From Nemertoderma westbladi (lineage: Eukaryota > Xenacoelomorpha > Nemertodermatida > Nemertodermatidae), in contig JAUCBJ010003908.1 in assembly GCA_032718475.1 (NCBI GenBank), positions 1-52,261 of the forward strand: a stretch of 52,261 nucleotides of DNA, in the 5' to 3' direction. The number at the start of each line of letters is the position of its first letter. The stretch's first letter is position 1. Below the pieces are notes generated by a model. That model saw nothing but the letters and a program-made list of their open reading frames with translations. It was not told where the DNA came from and did not search any database. Positions 32,163 to 42,133 of the stretch are shown one piece after another. Made by a program: the position numbers and the translations under genes.

Positions 32163-35100
32163 TTAAGTTGGGGAGTCCCGAGATGTTTGTTGGATTAGGG
32201 AGGTGGTCGTGGGAAGAGTATCTTGCCTCCCATAGTTTCTGGAGAGTTCTCTGTCTCTTTCCAGTAAACATAAGCGACCAACTGGGCGATTGAGCTGCTG
32301 TGTCTCGAAGACAATTCCCGGTTTCTTGAAGTTACGTCGCATGACGACGAGTTCTACCGATCGCACCAAACCATCATCCGAGATGTGAGTCTCGATGATA
32401 CGACCTGTCTGCCACCGCTTACGTGGAAGATTTACATCCACAATAAGAACCATGTCTCCAGCGCTGACGTTTTCTTGCTGCGCAAACCACTTAGTTCGAA
32501 GTTGTAGCGTGGGCAGATAATGTTTTTCGAAATGGTCAGCGAAATGACGGGATAACAACTGCATGAGTTGCCAAGTTTGCCAGCAGTATTCGTCTCCGTC
32601 TGTGATTTCCGATTGTGGGAGCATGGCTACAGGTTTCTTTAGTAGGAAATGCGTGGGTGTTAGCGCTTCCAGGGAATCGGGACTCGATGAGACTGGCATA
32701 AGCGGTCTCTCGTTGAGATAGGCGGCGATTTCCTCCATTAACGTCCGCAAAAGTTCGTCGGTGAGATACGTGCGGCAAGGCACTATAAAGTGAAATGCTG
32801 TCTTCACACTTCTTATTAATCTCTCCCAACTTCCTCCCCACCAAGGGGCGTCGGCGGCGTTGAAGGTCCAGCTAGACGCTGTTACTCGTAGCTGATCGTC
32901 CACCTGTCTTTGGTTCCAATCTTTAACGTAAGCTTTGATTTCATTGTTGGCACCAATGAAGTTTGTTCCCTTATCAGATCTCATCGTGTTACTAGTGCCA
33001 AAGCGAGCGATCTGTCGTCGTAAGCTTAATAGAAAGCTGTTGGTAGATGAATCGTTCACCATGTCGAGATGGATAGCTCTACAAGTCATACAAACAAAGA
33101 TGACACACCATCTCTTGACTATAGTCCCAGCACGATATACTTCAATAGGGCCAAATAAATCCACACCGGTATTAGTAAAGGGTGGTTCATAGAAGCTTAC
33201 TCGTTCCCTAGGTAATTCTGCCTCTCGCTGTGTTAAAGGCCTACTGAATGCTTTCCTACAGGGTATGCAGTTCCTAAGAACTTGGTTCAGAGCTCTACGG
33301 GGTTTATAAAAATAATAGCGAGTTCGAATTTCGCTAAGAACTCGTTCCCTACCAGCATGATAAAGTTTGCTGTGAACGTCTACAATCATCTTGACTTGTA
33401 TTTCAAGATTTCTAATGAGTATGGAAAACTTAGTGTCAAAGGATAATGGAGCATTCGTTAATCTTCCTCCAACACGTATCAACCCATCTATCATTGTGCT
33501 AGAGAAACGATCCCTTAAGAGCATCTGTGGATTTCTCAACAACAGGAAATACTTATCGGAATCCTCATAGCATTGCAGGAGTCTCAGCATCTGCTTGTTG
33601 GTTTCTTCATGCTCCTGATAACTGATCTTCTCCTTCAGAAACCTGTCGGGTATCTTATATTTGGGAAGATCTTTAATAACATGGACCTGCACTGATGTTA
33701 TTGGAGCGGTATCACCTTTGGCCTTCATCCCGGAGTAGTGATGGTGAAAACATCTCTTTAAATATGTAACGGCCTTACAGAGCCGATTCCAGGAACTGTA
33801 GTGATGTATCGCTCTCTGCAGAAGAGGTGAGAGTCCTTGCGAGACGTCTGGTATTCCAGATTTCCAATCCTTCTCACGGATTTCTACAACAAGTTTATTT
33901 GTGGCTGTGGGTTTCTGATCCAAAGCGTCGTCTCCGGAAGTATGTAGTACAGACAGATCTACCATAGGTTTGAATAACTTCGAATTACTCGCCCGAGTTT
34001 TAGGTTTGACTTTCTCCGCTCCCTTGGCCTGTCTAATCTCTGCTGTAGTAAGATGAGGAGGCCATTCTTCTTCTTCTTTGTAGAGGAAGTCGGGTCCACC
34101 TAACCAGTCTGGAGTGTCTACCAGTTCTTGTGGAGTTGCTCCCCTGGAGGCGATGTCTGCTGGATTAATCGTTCCGGGGCAATGTCTCCATTGATCCATC
34201 GTTGTGCGACTGAGTATAATGGCTACTCTGTTGGTAACGAAGACGCTGAACTGACAGACTTCATTGGTTATATACTCCAACACGAGTAAAGCATCGGTCC
34301 AATAGACAGTTTTCTCCAGTGGATAGTCGATCTGTTCTGTTACATTCCGGCCGATGGCTGTAGCGTATAGAGCCGCCTTTAACTCCGCTCGAGGAACTTT
34401 CAACTTGTTGTTTATCAGTGCCTTAGAGGTAACCAAGGCGACTTTGATTCCGTCCGGAGTTTCCACCCTTAGGTAGGCTACTATACCTATTCCCATATCG
34501 CTGGCGTCTCCAAACACATGGAGTTGATAGGAATACGTAGGGAGAACATGACCAAAATATGAACGGGAAATTATAAAGTTCTCGATGGCTGGTAGAGAAT
34601 CTTCCCATTTCATCCACTTCTTTAACAATTCTCCCATAAGTGGATCATCCCATGAGTGGTTTTCAAGCCACATTTGTTGTACTAAACTCCGAGCAATCAA
34701 TATAACTGGGCTAATAAATCCCAATGGATCGAAATAAGTGCTCAGGATACTTAAACAAATCCGTTTAGTCCGAACTGGATTATCTCGCTGTTTTAGTTGG
34801 AAAAACAGGATATCTCTTTCGGTGTCCCATTTCAAACCAAGGGTCTTAGTTTCTGGGAGATCATCTTTTATTAGATCCAGGTCTTTCGCTCCTCGATCTT
34901 CTACCGGGATCGACTCCAGAAACTCACGGGAGTTGCTGGTGAATTTAGTTAATCGAAATCCACCTCTTTTTAAGCACTCTACCGTTCCTTTAGCGACATC
35001 GATGGCTTCTTCGACTGATGGAAGGGACTTTAGATTGTCGTCCATGTATATATCCCGTTTGATGTTGTCAATCACCTCTTTAGAGAAGGCGTCTCGGTTG

Positions 35101-36083
35101 TCATCCGCAGTGGTGCGCACCACTGAACAGGCGTTTGAAGGGCTTGAGATTATCCCAAAAGCCTGGATGGTCATCCAGTACTCCACCGGTTTCTGGTTGA
35201 GGTCTCCTTCAGGCCACCACAGAAATCGTAGGCTGTCTCGATCCCTATCCAGCGCCTTGACTTGTAAGAACATGCCTTCTATATCTGAGGCGAAAGCAAT
35301 TGAATATTGTCTTAATCTTAAGAGTATTCCCAACAAGGATTGGAGTAAGTTGGGTCCGGGTAACAATTCAGAATTAAGGGATTGGCCCATATAGAGGGCG
35401 GAGCCGTCAAACACCACTCGTACCGCATGGGGTTTACCGGGTTTGGGAACGTAATGGTGAGTTAAATAATACGTTCTCTCAGTTAGAGGTGTTTCTTTCG
35501 GTACTAGCTCCGCATATCCCTTGCTAATAAATTTCTTCAACTGCGTTTGATACATTTCTTTAGCTGAAGAATTTGCCGTAAGGCGTCGATGTAGTTGAGC
35601 AATTCTTTTCTCCGCCAAGGGTCTGTTGTTTACGAACTTTGGTTCTCGCTTTCGAAAAGGTAGACCGATCTCATATCTACCTTGATCTTTAAGAAAACGT
35701 GTAGTTGTCTCTTGGATCTGCTTGGCTCTTTCTTCCTCTACCGATAGGGCCTTATCGTAGGAATTAGGCTCTACAGCCTCTTGAGTAAAGAATCGTACGG
35801 CGTGTTCATCCTGAGTCTTGGCATTATAACGTTCAATGACGTCATTAAGTTCGTCGTTATAGTCGTCTCGCTCTGATGGAAGAAGGAGCTGACATAAGTT
35901 CACTTGGTTTTGCCAAGTCTCGTTTTCCTTAAGGAGATCAATGGTATTCTCCTCGTCGAAAAGTTGGTGGACATCGTCATTATCTGAGGAGTATGGTGTT
36001 CCCTCAGTTGGATCGTCTAACTCACTGCCCTCGACTTCCCATTCTCTCACTTGACATACCTGGTCTTTCGGTAATCTTTCCAT
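32163..36083 (-). CDS. pol: BEL/Pao polymerase: reverse transcriptase, RNase H, integrase
   Basis: An open frame of 1,306 codons encodes most of a BEL/Pao Pol. After an acidic linker comes the reverse transcriptase (residues about 200-400): VRVVFDGSALYMGQSLNSE, catalytic DIEGMF with D267, and YMDD at 346-349. The Peptidase_A17 block and RNase H follow (FGDAS, D526; YWTDALL near 594). The integrase has its zinc-binding H904, H909, C939 and C942, and a D975-D1037-E1087 triad. SDKGTNF replaces the common SDNGTNF. A C-terminal GDMVLIVD domain matches the DUF5641 region. These activities copy the element's RNA and insert the DNA. The upstream Gag-protease frame is in the same phase, separated only by a TAG at 36114-36116, so the start at 36083 may not be a true initiation site. 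All catalytic residues are present. Confidence 0.93.
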   Translation of the reverse strand: MERLPKDQVCQVREWEVEGSELDDPTEGTPYSSDNDDVHQLFDEENTIDLLKENETWQNQVNLCQLLLPSERDDYNDELNDVIERYNAKTQDEHAVRFFTQEAVEPNSYDKALSVEEERAKQIQETTTRFLKDQGRYEIGLPFRKREPKFVNNRPLAEKRIAQLHRRLTANSSAKEMYQTQLKKFISKGYAELVPKETPLTERTYYLTHHYVPKPGKPHAVRVVFDGSALYMGQSLNSELLPGPNLLQSLLGILLRLRQYSIAFASDIEGMFLQVKALDRDRDSLRFLWWPEGDLNQKPVEYWMTIQAFGIISSPSNACSVVRTTADDNRDAFSKEVIDNIKRDIYMDDNLKSLPSVEEAIDVAKGTVECLKRGGFRLTKFTSNSREFLESIPVEDRGAKDLDLIKDDLPETKTLGLKWDTERDILFFQLKQRDNPVRTKRICLSILSTYFDPLGFISPVILIARSLVQQMWLENHSWDDPLMGELLKKWMKWEDSLPAIENFIISRSYFGHVLPTYSYQLHVFGDASDMGIGIVAYLRVETPDGIKVALVTSKALINNKLKVPRAELKAALYATAIGRNVTEQIDYPLEKTVYWTDALLVLEYITNEVCQFSVFVTNRVAIILSRTTMDQWRHCPGTINPADIASRGATPQELVDTPDWLGGPDFLYKEEEEWPPHLTTAEIRQAKGAEKVKPKTRASNSKLFKPMVDLSVLHTSGDDALDQKPTATNKLVVEIREKDWKSGIPDVSQGLSPLLQRAIHHYSSWNRLCKAVTYLKRCFHHHYSGMKAKGDTAPITSVQVHVIKDLPKYKIPDRFLKEKISYQEHEETNKQMLRLLQCYEDSDKYFLLLRNPQMLLRDRFSSTMIDGLIRVGGRLTNAPLSFDTKFSILIRNLEIQVKMIVDVHSKLYHAGRERVLSEIRTRYYFYKPRRALNQVLRNCIPCRKAFSRPLTQREAELPRERVSFYEPPFTNTGVDLFGPIEVYRAGTIVKRWCVIFVCMTCRAIHLDMVNDSSTNSFLLSLRRQIARFGTSNTMRSDKGTNFIGANNEIKAYVKDWNQRQVDDQLRVTASSWTFNAADAPWWGGSWERLIRSVKTAFHFIVPCRTYLTDELLRTLMEEIAAYLNERPLMPVSSSPDSLEALTPTHFLLKKPVAMLPQSEITDGDEYCWQTWQLMQLLSRHFADHFEKHYLPTLQLRTKWFAQQENVSAGDMVLIVDVNLPRKRWQTGRIIETHISDDGLVRSVELVVMRRNFKKPGIVFETQQLNRPVGRLCLLERDRELSRNYGRQDTLPTTTSLIQQTSRDSPT

Positions 36084-36113
36084 GAGAGTTCTACGGGAAG
36101 GGCCAGTAAAGTA

Positions 36114-37787
36114 CTACCCCACTCTAGTTCTTCCTGCATAAGCTTGTAGTGGTTGCGGTTGAGCAGGCCGTTTCTCCAATGTCTCGAGCGCTTCATGCGC
36201 GTTTTGACCGATGAGTATTTGCACTCCAGGGTAATCGGTGTTGAATCTAGGTATTTCCAGCTGCTGGGTGAAATCGTCCTCATCCCAGTTATAAGGTTCC
36301 ACTTGGGTGGTAGCGAAGTTCTTTATCGCCACCATTTTTACTGACCTTATACTATGTTCTCCTAGTTCATCCTGGGGGGTGGACAACGCACCTACATAAT
36401 AATCCGCTATTACTGTAGATTTCCAAACCTGCATAATTCCTGACATGTTTAGCTTAGTTCGGAACTTGGGTTGTCCAGCAAAGATGTCTTCGGCTAGTTC
36501 TTTGTCGATGAATGTTCCTGTACTACCAGAGTCAAGGAGGGCGTTCACTACATAACTCCTTTTAGGTCCGTGGACCCTTACCTGTACTACAGGAAATTCT
36601 CGGATTCCTACATTGGAAGGTGGCGCTTTCCAAGATGGTTGTCGATCAGAAGTAGTTAGGGTTAGGTCGCTGTCTGTGTCTTTTTCATACGTAAGTGCTC
36701 GATACACTGCGGTATTTATCATGTAACAGGATTCACCTTCGTCGGAGAATTCATCGGTATAGAATCCTTCCATCTCAGAACTTTGGTCAGTGTCGTTCAC
36801 ATCACTGAATTGGACATGTAGTTCGGAATCACTTACCTGACTCTGGCTGTTTCGCTCAAATTCAGTGTGCAACAAGATATGATGTTTCGCACCGCACTTT
36901 GCACACCATGCGTCGGAGTAACAGGTTCGCCGTTGGTGTCCTTGTCTGAGGCAATTATAACACAACCGCTTATCCCACATGACTTCCCGTCTCTCCGTTA
37001 ATGATTTCTTCAGGAATTCATCACACATATTCAAACGGTGGGTCCCGTCACATAGCGCACATTTTGGTTTGATGTTACTTACCTTATTTTGAATAACATT
37101 GTGCACACTCGTTCTTTCTTCGGGCTTTCTCACCTGAATTCTCTTAGGAGACGTAGGAGGAGTTTTTCTAACCTGTTCTCTCCTGTCATTGGTTCGAGAC
37201 TTGAATTTACTTACCTGTTCTTTAGGCATTTTATTGACATAATAAGATCTTTCAGTGTCTTTCCCGCTATCTTCTCCTTGAGAAGTCTGGCTTTCGCCGT
37301 CGTCTGTATAACACACTGGTGTTACCTTTCTCCTAGAAACGGGTTTCTCACTTACCTTGTTTTCCGGTGTCTTCTCTCTGGACTGTTTTAGGAGCTGTAA
37401 TTTCACTTCTCCATCTAAGAATGACATGAGATCAGCCATGGTAGGGTCTCGTCGTTGTTGTTCCATCATATATAACACTTTCTTATCCCAGCGTGTACCT
37501 ACTCCACCCTTCCGTAAAGTAGAAGCCACGGCTCCAATGACCATAGAACTCTGATATTCATGAGACTTACCTAACCAATCTAATTGTCTACAGATCTCTT
37601 GAATCTCATCGGAAAACTCTATTATCCCGCTGCTAATGAACTTTCGGGGCGCTACTAATTTTGCATACAAATATTTAGCTATGTTATTCCTATTACCATA
37701 CCTGATGTTTAGTGTATCCCAAACTTGTCTTAATCCATCTGGATGTCCAATAAACTTTAACGCCATTAACTTGGGAGATCCTTCCAA
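36114..37787 (-). CDS. gag-pro: BEL/Pao Gag C-terminal part, zinc knuckles and aspartic protease
   Basis: 557 codons from the first ATG. The N-terminal 120 residues are the end of the DUF1759-type Gag core (LRQVWDTLNIRYGNR). Residues 243-307 hold the family's cysteine/histidine knuckles (CALCDGTHRLNMC, LCYNCLRQGHQRRTC, CAKCGAKHH), which bind the element's RNA. The retroviral-type protease has its active-site DSGS at 419-422, with LIGQNAHE near the end (DUF1758 region), and processes the polyprotein. The frame is continuous upstream with 38171-37809 except for a TAA at 37809-37811, and downstream with the polymerase except for a TAG at 36114-36116. The phase is identical across all three pieces, so the stops look like point changes or readthrough sites rather than gene boundaries. 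Confidence 0.9.
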   Translation of the reverse strand: MEGSPKLMALKFIGHPDGLRQVWDTLNIRYGNRNNIAKYLYAKLVAPRKFISSGIIEFSDEIQEICRQLDWLGKSHEYQSSMVIGAVASTLRKGGVGTRWDKKVLYMMEQQRRDPTMADLMSFLDGEVKLQLLKQSREKTPENKVSEKPVSRRKVTPVCYTDDGESQTSQGEDSGKDTERSYYVNKMPKEQVSKFKSRTNDRREQVRKTPPTSPKRIQVRKPEERTSVHNVIQNKVSNIKPKCALCDGTHRLNMCDEFLKKSLTERREVMWDKRLCYNCLRQGHQRRTCYSDAWCAKCGAKHHILLHTEFERNSQSQVSDSELHVQFSDVNDTDQSSEMEGFYTDEFSDEGESCYMINTAVYRALTYEKDTDSDLTLTTSDRQPSWKAPPSNVGIREFPVVQVRVHGPKRSYVVNALLDSGSTGTFIDKELAEDIFAGQPKFRTKLNMSGIMQVWKSTVIADYYVGALSTPQDELGEHSIRSVKMVAIKNFATTQVEPYNWDEDDFTQQLEIPRFNTDYPGVQILIGQNAHEALETLEKRPAQPQPLQAYAGRTRVG

Positions 37788-37808
37788 GCACTCGATGAGG
37801 AATCTAAG

Positions 37809-38171
37809 TTACTCTCCATTAGATAGTACAGAGTTCTGTATGTTATCTTTATAATATTCATTAAAAGGTAACCATTTCATCTCATCTCCATTGAACTTGA
37901 CTATCTCTCCCACCTTTACCGCTTGACGGGCTTCGGTTCTAGCCATTTGACGCGTAAAACTTTCTTGGGCCATCGTGTTATTCAATATCGAGTTATCGGT
38001 ATATAAATTTCTCGGATTATGATCAGGTCTATAGGGAATATCATTATCAACAGGTCTATAATTACCCTTAATAGGGTTCACTATAGGAGTTTCTACTTCG
38101 CTAGCAGTATATATGCGTGTAGGCTCCACACCTTGCGCATGAGATACTTCAGACCTAACAGGTTGACACAT
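37809..38171 (-). CDS. gag: BEL/Pao Gag core, N-terminal part
   Basis: 121 codons starting at an ATG that lies two bases after the stop of the preceding frame (TAA CA ATG), an arrangement that could allow coupled reinitiation. The C-terminal half is the start of the DUF1759-type Gag core (VKFNGDEMKWLPFNEYYKDN). It is interrupted by TAA at 37809-37811, after which the same frame continues the domain. The natural family pattern places no stop here, so this is probably a nonsense mutation. Confidence 0.8.
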   Translation of the reverse strand: MCQPVRSEVSHAQGVEPTRIYTASEVETPIVNPIKGNYRPVDNDIPYRPDHNPRNLYTDNSILNNTMAQESFTRQMARTEARQAVKVGEIVKFNGDEMKWLPFNEYYKDNIQNSVLSNGE

Positions 38172-38173
38172 TG

Positions 38174-39577
38174 TTACAGGGGTGGTGGTATACCTCGTTG
38201 TGTATTTACTAATTTATCGCGTTCTAACGCGATGCTTTGCTGCACTTCCTGCAACTCTAACCTACTTTCCCTTACTGTGCCCTTGAATTGCTGAACAGTC
38301 TCCTGCATCTGCCCGAGCAGGAGATCCATCCCCCGTCGTCTCTCATCCACCCACTCGACCGCCGAAGCGGGAGCCGCTAACATTGTAGCGGGCCGACGAG
38401 GGACAACGGGCGACAAATCATTAATATTTCGCTCGGAGTCCAGGACATGAGCATTTTCAAGGGTGGTTCTGTGTGGCACAGATAGCTTAGTGCTGCGCAG
38501 AGGGAATTTAGAGGTAGGTTCAGGGAGTACAGGTGTCTCTATCACCGAAGGGGTGGCTTCGGGAACAGGCCTAATTATTTCAGGCTCATCTACTATAGTA
38601 GGGAGTCTTTCTATTTCAATTATTTGGTCTGTGGGTTCTGTACTACCTAAGTTTGTGTTATTTAGTTGCTTTCTAACAGCTGGGGGCAAATCAGGCAGTT
38701 TCTGGCGGTGGGATATTCTTCTACGTCTGCTTAGACGAGATCTATTTCCTCCGCCTTCAGTATCGGTGGTATCGCCTTCCTCAGATGATGTATATCCCTG
38801 TCTTTTGGGAGTAGATCGACTCATCATCTGCATATTACTAGCTGTTAACTGTTTATTGAAGTTGTCTTGCCTCTCTTGAAGATTTTCCAACTCTAGTTGG
38901 GTTGTCTCTTCAGACGCTCTCCATTCTGCCTCTGCCACTGCCTCTGCCGCTGCCACTGCCGCTTTTCTTTCCGCTTCGGCCGCTGCCACTGCCGCTTTTC
39001 TTTCCGCTTCTGCCTCTGCCGCTGCCGTTGCCGCTGCCGCTTTTCTTTCCGCTTCTGCTGCTGCCACTGCTGCTGCCACTGCCGCTGTCTTTCTGTCTTC
39101 TATACGTTTTTTCTTTACTTGTTCTTCTTGAACCTTAGCGATGCGGATGCTTTCATTGAATTTAGCTTGGTTCGCAGCTAGCCTATCCACATCGATTGCG
39201 TCCAACACACGCTGGGTTCCTTCACTATTAGGGCTAAGTCCATCTAGCCTTCTCCTCAACTCTTCATCGCCTAAAAAACGTTGATAGTCTGACAGATAGA
39301 TGTCAATGGCATCCCTCTTATGCGGTTTCTCTGCCGTCGCTTCACTTTCCACTTGGGAAAAAGTAGCGTCTGTTGATTCTCCATGGGTTGAGCGCTCCTC
39401 CAGCTGAGCTTTCCACTGAGCCATTCCTTGAACCTGGAGACTCACCCGTTGAAACCAAGTCTTTACGGCAACTTGCAACGACGTGTCTTGTCTTCTTTTA
39501 GAAGCCTCCTCAAAGGCTGATAAGATTAGCCTGATTCGTAGAATTCTTTCTCTAACTTGATAAAGCAGCTGTCCCTA
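38174..39577 (-). CDS. BEL/Pao Gag N-terminal region with alanine-rich coiled coil
   Basis: From 39478 this frame gives 434 codons. It extends upstream in the same phase to 39775 if one TAG (39575-39577) is ignored. It starts with an amphipathic segment (VAVKTWFQRVSLQVQ) and has an Ala/Glu/Lys-rich stretch at about residues 135-215, built from repeated AAAEAERKAA-like units that will form a long helix or coiled coil. A basic RLSRRRRISHRQK cluster (possible nuclear signal) and a proline-rich part follow, then another predicted helix near the C-terminus. Such regions in BEL Gag-like proteins probably drive particle assembly. It ends at TAA 38174-38176, two bases before the next ATG. Confidence 0.7.
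38930..39095 (-). repeat. Degenerate coding repeat of the Ala-rich coiled coil
   Basis: The DNA repeats GCTGCCACTGCCGCTTTTCT-like segments several times on the plus strand, encoding AAAEAERK units on the minus strand. Copies near 38956, 38983 and 39028 are nearly identical, which suggests recent expansion by slippage. An apparent leucine/proline-rich frame on the opposite strand is a shadow. Confidence 0.8.
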
Positions 39578-39615
39578 CTCTTGAGGTCCTTGGGGTTGTT
39601 GAAACAGTTGTTCTT

Positions 39616-40263
39616 TTAATCGCTCCATAGAGCTGAAGAATCCCTGTACGATCCTGCTGCTGACCTCTTCCACACAGCTGGATCGATGGTTTCTTTTATT
39701 ACTCCCATCCTGTGTATGTCTTCCCAGGCAGCTTCTGATAAGTCGAAAGGTAGTCCGGGTCCGGGGAAGTTCCATTGCGACTCGACAATAGACTTCAGTT
39801 CTTCCCTTGTATATCCCGCATAACTATCTTTAGTAGATCGCTTATTTCTCGCCCAATCGATCTGGTGTTCTTCCACCGCAATCAATAACCTAGTGAGTAC
39901 GGCTGCAGGAAGGATGAGAAGGGGATCCGAATAAACCGCATCCGTCATCTTTGCTCCGCGCTCGGGTATCAGCTCTACAGTATCCGCACTACTGGAGCTG
40001 TCGGGCCGCTGAGAAATAAGTTCTCGGCTCGCGGGTTGTTGCTGTTCCGCTGCTTCTTGGTCCCGCTTGACTTGAGCTCGAGTGCCTATGATAGACCTAT
40101 GGTGTTGGACTAGCCTAGGGTCTGATATTACTACTGGAGGGATGATCTTTCTTACAGTAGGAGGTGAATTGAACTTCGGTCTCTCACATTCCACACTCCT
40201 GTCTGGGTCACAGATGGTTATATCTAGGAGACTGTCTGACAGGTTTGGCTTTGTGTCAGACAT
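39616..40263 (-). CDS. BEL/Pao first reading frame (N-terminus of Gag precursor)
   Basis: 216 codons beginning at ATG 40261-40263. The last third has the pattern YTREELKSIVESQWNFPGPG, LSEAAWEDIHRMG, then IDPAVWKRSAAGS, which reads as a folded domain. The first half is polar and probably disordered. The frame ends at 39616, but the next Gag frame (39775 to 39575, then 39478) overlaps it in a different phase. A frame change near 39640 (around the AAGS segment) would join them. This might be a 1-nt deletion or a programmed shift. No polymerase motif. Because it is the first frame after the leader, it is placed as the element's N-terminal protein. Confidence 0.65.
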   Translation of the reverse strand: MSDTKPNLSDSLLDITICDPDRSVECERPKFNSPPTVRKIIPPVVISDPRLVQHHRSIIGTRAQVKRDQEAAEQQQPASRELISQRPDSSSSADTVELIPERGAKMTDAVYSDPLLILPAAVLTRLLIAVEEHQIDWARNKRSTKDSYAGYTREELKSIVESQWNFPGPGLPFDLSEAAWEDIHRMGVIKETIDPAVWKRSAAGSYRDSSALWSD

Positions 40264-41838
40264 GTTTGTTTGTACAGTTGAATGCCTACTGCTATATTAC
40301 AGTTAAAGCAAGTCTAGTAATTCAGTATCACTGTTAGCCTAGTAATTAATTACCGATACTGCTACTCAGTGTAGCGTGATATATATATAATATATTAGAA
40401 TACCGGTATGCTTATAGTATATATATAAGTATTATTACAGACTAGGTTTGTCACAGAATACCGGTATATAATTCCAGCACAAATATATATAAATATATAA
40501 TAGGCCTATCGTGGATACCGGTATGCAGTTTACACTTATAATGTATATATATAAGTATAATTACAGACTAGAATTAATTACAGAATACCGGTATGATTTC
40601 AGCCTAAATTTATAGAAATAAATATAATAAGCCTATCGTGAATACCGGTATGTCAATTATTTTGGAATAATTGAATTTCTGAAATTTTAGGGGTTACTTG
40701 GTTACTTTGCTTTACTTGATTACCGTTATTTAAGCAGTAGTCCAACTGATATTGAGACCTAATTGTTGTATGGCAGGCCTACTATTTTATAAATCGGTTT
40801 GAGTTGATTTATAATATATATACCCGTTATAATGGGTTTTTGTCAATATTTGAAATAAATGTTATTATTTCTGGGGGGAGTCACTACACAGAAGCTGTGC
40901 GCTCTCAGTGGAGTACTACTTGTTGGACACTAAAACAAATAATTCTAATTTACCTAAGTTACTTAATACTACAAATTACGTACAATCCGGGTTGAGATTA
41001 CAATCTCTAAATAAACACAAAAATTACAAGTACGAATTTTTTAGGGTAATTTTACAAGAAGTCTACAAACCAGCCTAACAAAGGGTTAGAATATCTGGTT
41101 ATTACAACGGACAGGTTACTACGGTATTTGAAAATAATAAGTAGTAGTAAATATACTGCGTTGTCCAGATAGAAAAATACCACCGTCTGACGACTTATAG
41201 CCGTGGCGCTATAAGTACTACGTTATGTATCACGGAGTGTTCCTACCTAGAAGTTAATTACCGCGGTCTACCAGAACCAACGTGCCTATTAACCACTTTA
41301 CAACACAAATATACTGCCTACACACTAATTACCTTCGGAAAGCACTGTACACTAAACCCTAGTACTTATACAACAAATAATCAGTAGTTAAAAATACTTG
41401 AACAGCTAAAAGAACCACGGTATCTGCCGGAGTGACCAAAGCATAAAATCTCCAGTCTTTACCTACGCCAAGCAGCCCTGATGTAGTACCGGGGTTAGTT
41501 TAACTATAACGGTATATATAACAAGCACAATTACTGTAGGAATAAACTTGGGGAATGAATGTTGCGAATAATCGCATAAACTCTGAATAATAAATATTAC
41601 GCTACGCGTACAGACTACTTAAACAAAATGCAGACCAAATACTGACAGACTACTATCAAGCCCAAACAAACTACGGTATATGCAGACTCCGAAATAGTTA
41701 GTTAGTATGCGTTCTAACCAAGTAGTACGACTTATTCTTTCGAGGGGGTTTACCTCACAGCTCTGGAAGCCCCTACGTTCCCAACTGGCACTTTATCGGA
41801 CATACACTCTACAGTCCCAATCCCAATAAACATTAACT
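40264..41838. other. Leader or LTR-like region upstream of the BEL/Pao element
   Basis: No gene. This 1.6-kb AT-rich region would contain the 5' LTR and leader if the element is complete. Next to the element are TACCGGTAT boxes (separate entry). On the minus strand, TGTAGTGACTCCCCCC near 40882-40867 resembles an LTR start but has no partner near 32 kb that I can see. Confidence 0.35.
40401..40652. repeat. TACCGGTAT box repeats
   Basis: The near-palindrome TACCGGTAT occurs at 40401, 40459, 40516, 40587 and 40643 (spacings 58, 57, 71, 56). The intervening sequence forms two units of about 115-127 bp, each with AGTATATATATAAGTAT-like and GCCTATCGTG segments. It lies just upstream of the element's first gene, where promoter or packaging signals would be expected. 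Confidence 0.75.
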
Positions 41839-41868
41839 TGGTCGTTTTGGCGGCCAAAATGACCAAAA
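41839..41868. repeat. Palindrome
   Basis: TTGGTCGTTTTGGCGGCCAAAATGACCAA reads as two arms that are complementary except for one base. A related half, ACTTGGTCATTTTGGCG, follows near 41902. Function unknown. Confidence 0.7.
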
Positions 41869-42065
41869 TCACCAAAAAAATGTAGTGTATTCCTATGGGC
41901 TACTTGGTCATTTTGGCGAAGCGATTTAACTCGAATCAGCCCAATTCAGACAGTCTGTCTCCTTGGCCATCCATTTGGTGGATCTGACTAAATGTCGGCT
42001 CGCTTTCATTTTTATTATTGACAGATTGTTAACTTACCCGGTACTGAGCCTTGCATTACTGGAGT

Positions 42066-42120
42066 CCGCCCACTGAGGCATTGATAGAGTACACAACGCC
42101 CACTGAGGCATTGATAGAGT
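42066..42120 (+). repeat. Short tandem duplication
   Basis: CGCCCACTGAGGCATTGATA-like sequence of about 25 bp occurs twice with a 30-bp offset (42066 and 42096). It sits just upstream of the box-phased repeat. Confidence 0.85.
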
Positions 42121-42133
42121 GGCTCATTCCAAA

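Larger units (their letters stand above)
32147..40263 (-). mobile_element. BEL/Pao LTR retrotransposon, near full length
   Basis: The minus-strand element runs from the first Gag frame at 40263 to a presumed polypurine tract at about 32147-32160. It encodes Gag, zinc knuckles, protease, reverse transcriptase, RNase H and integrase in the family's normal order. Interruptions are few: a phase change near 39640, TAG at 39575, the TAA/ATG boundary at 38174, TAA at 37809 and TAG at 36114. The polymerase itself is unbroken over 1,306 codons, which implies recent activity or selection. LTRs and a primer-binding site could not be pinned down. Confidence 0.85.

Noticed and set aside
38897-39181. Leucine/proline-rich or cysteine-rich plus-strand proteins
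   Set aside because: Antisense of the alanine-rich Gag coiled-coil repeat.
13701-40781. Enrichment of AGGCCTA (seven sites, e.g. 13701, 14211, 17053, 18415, 19478, 40502, 40775)
   Set aside because: A rough expectation from base composition is within a factor of about two to four; not strong enough to claim.
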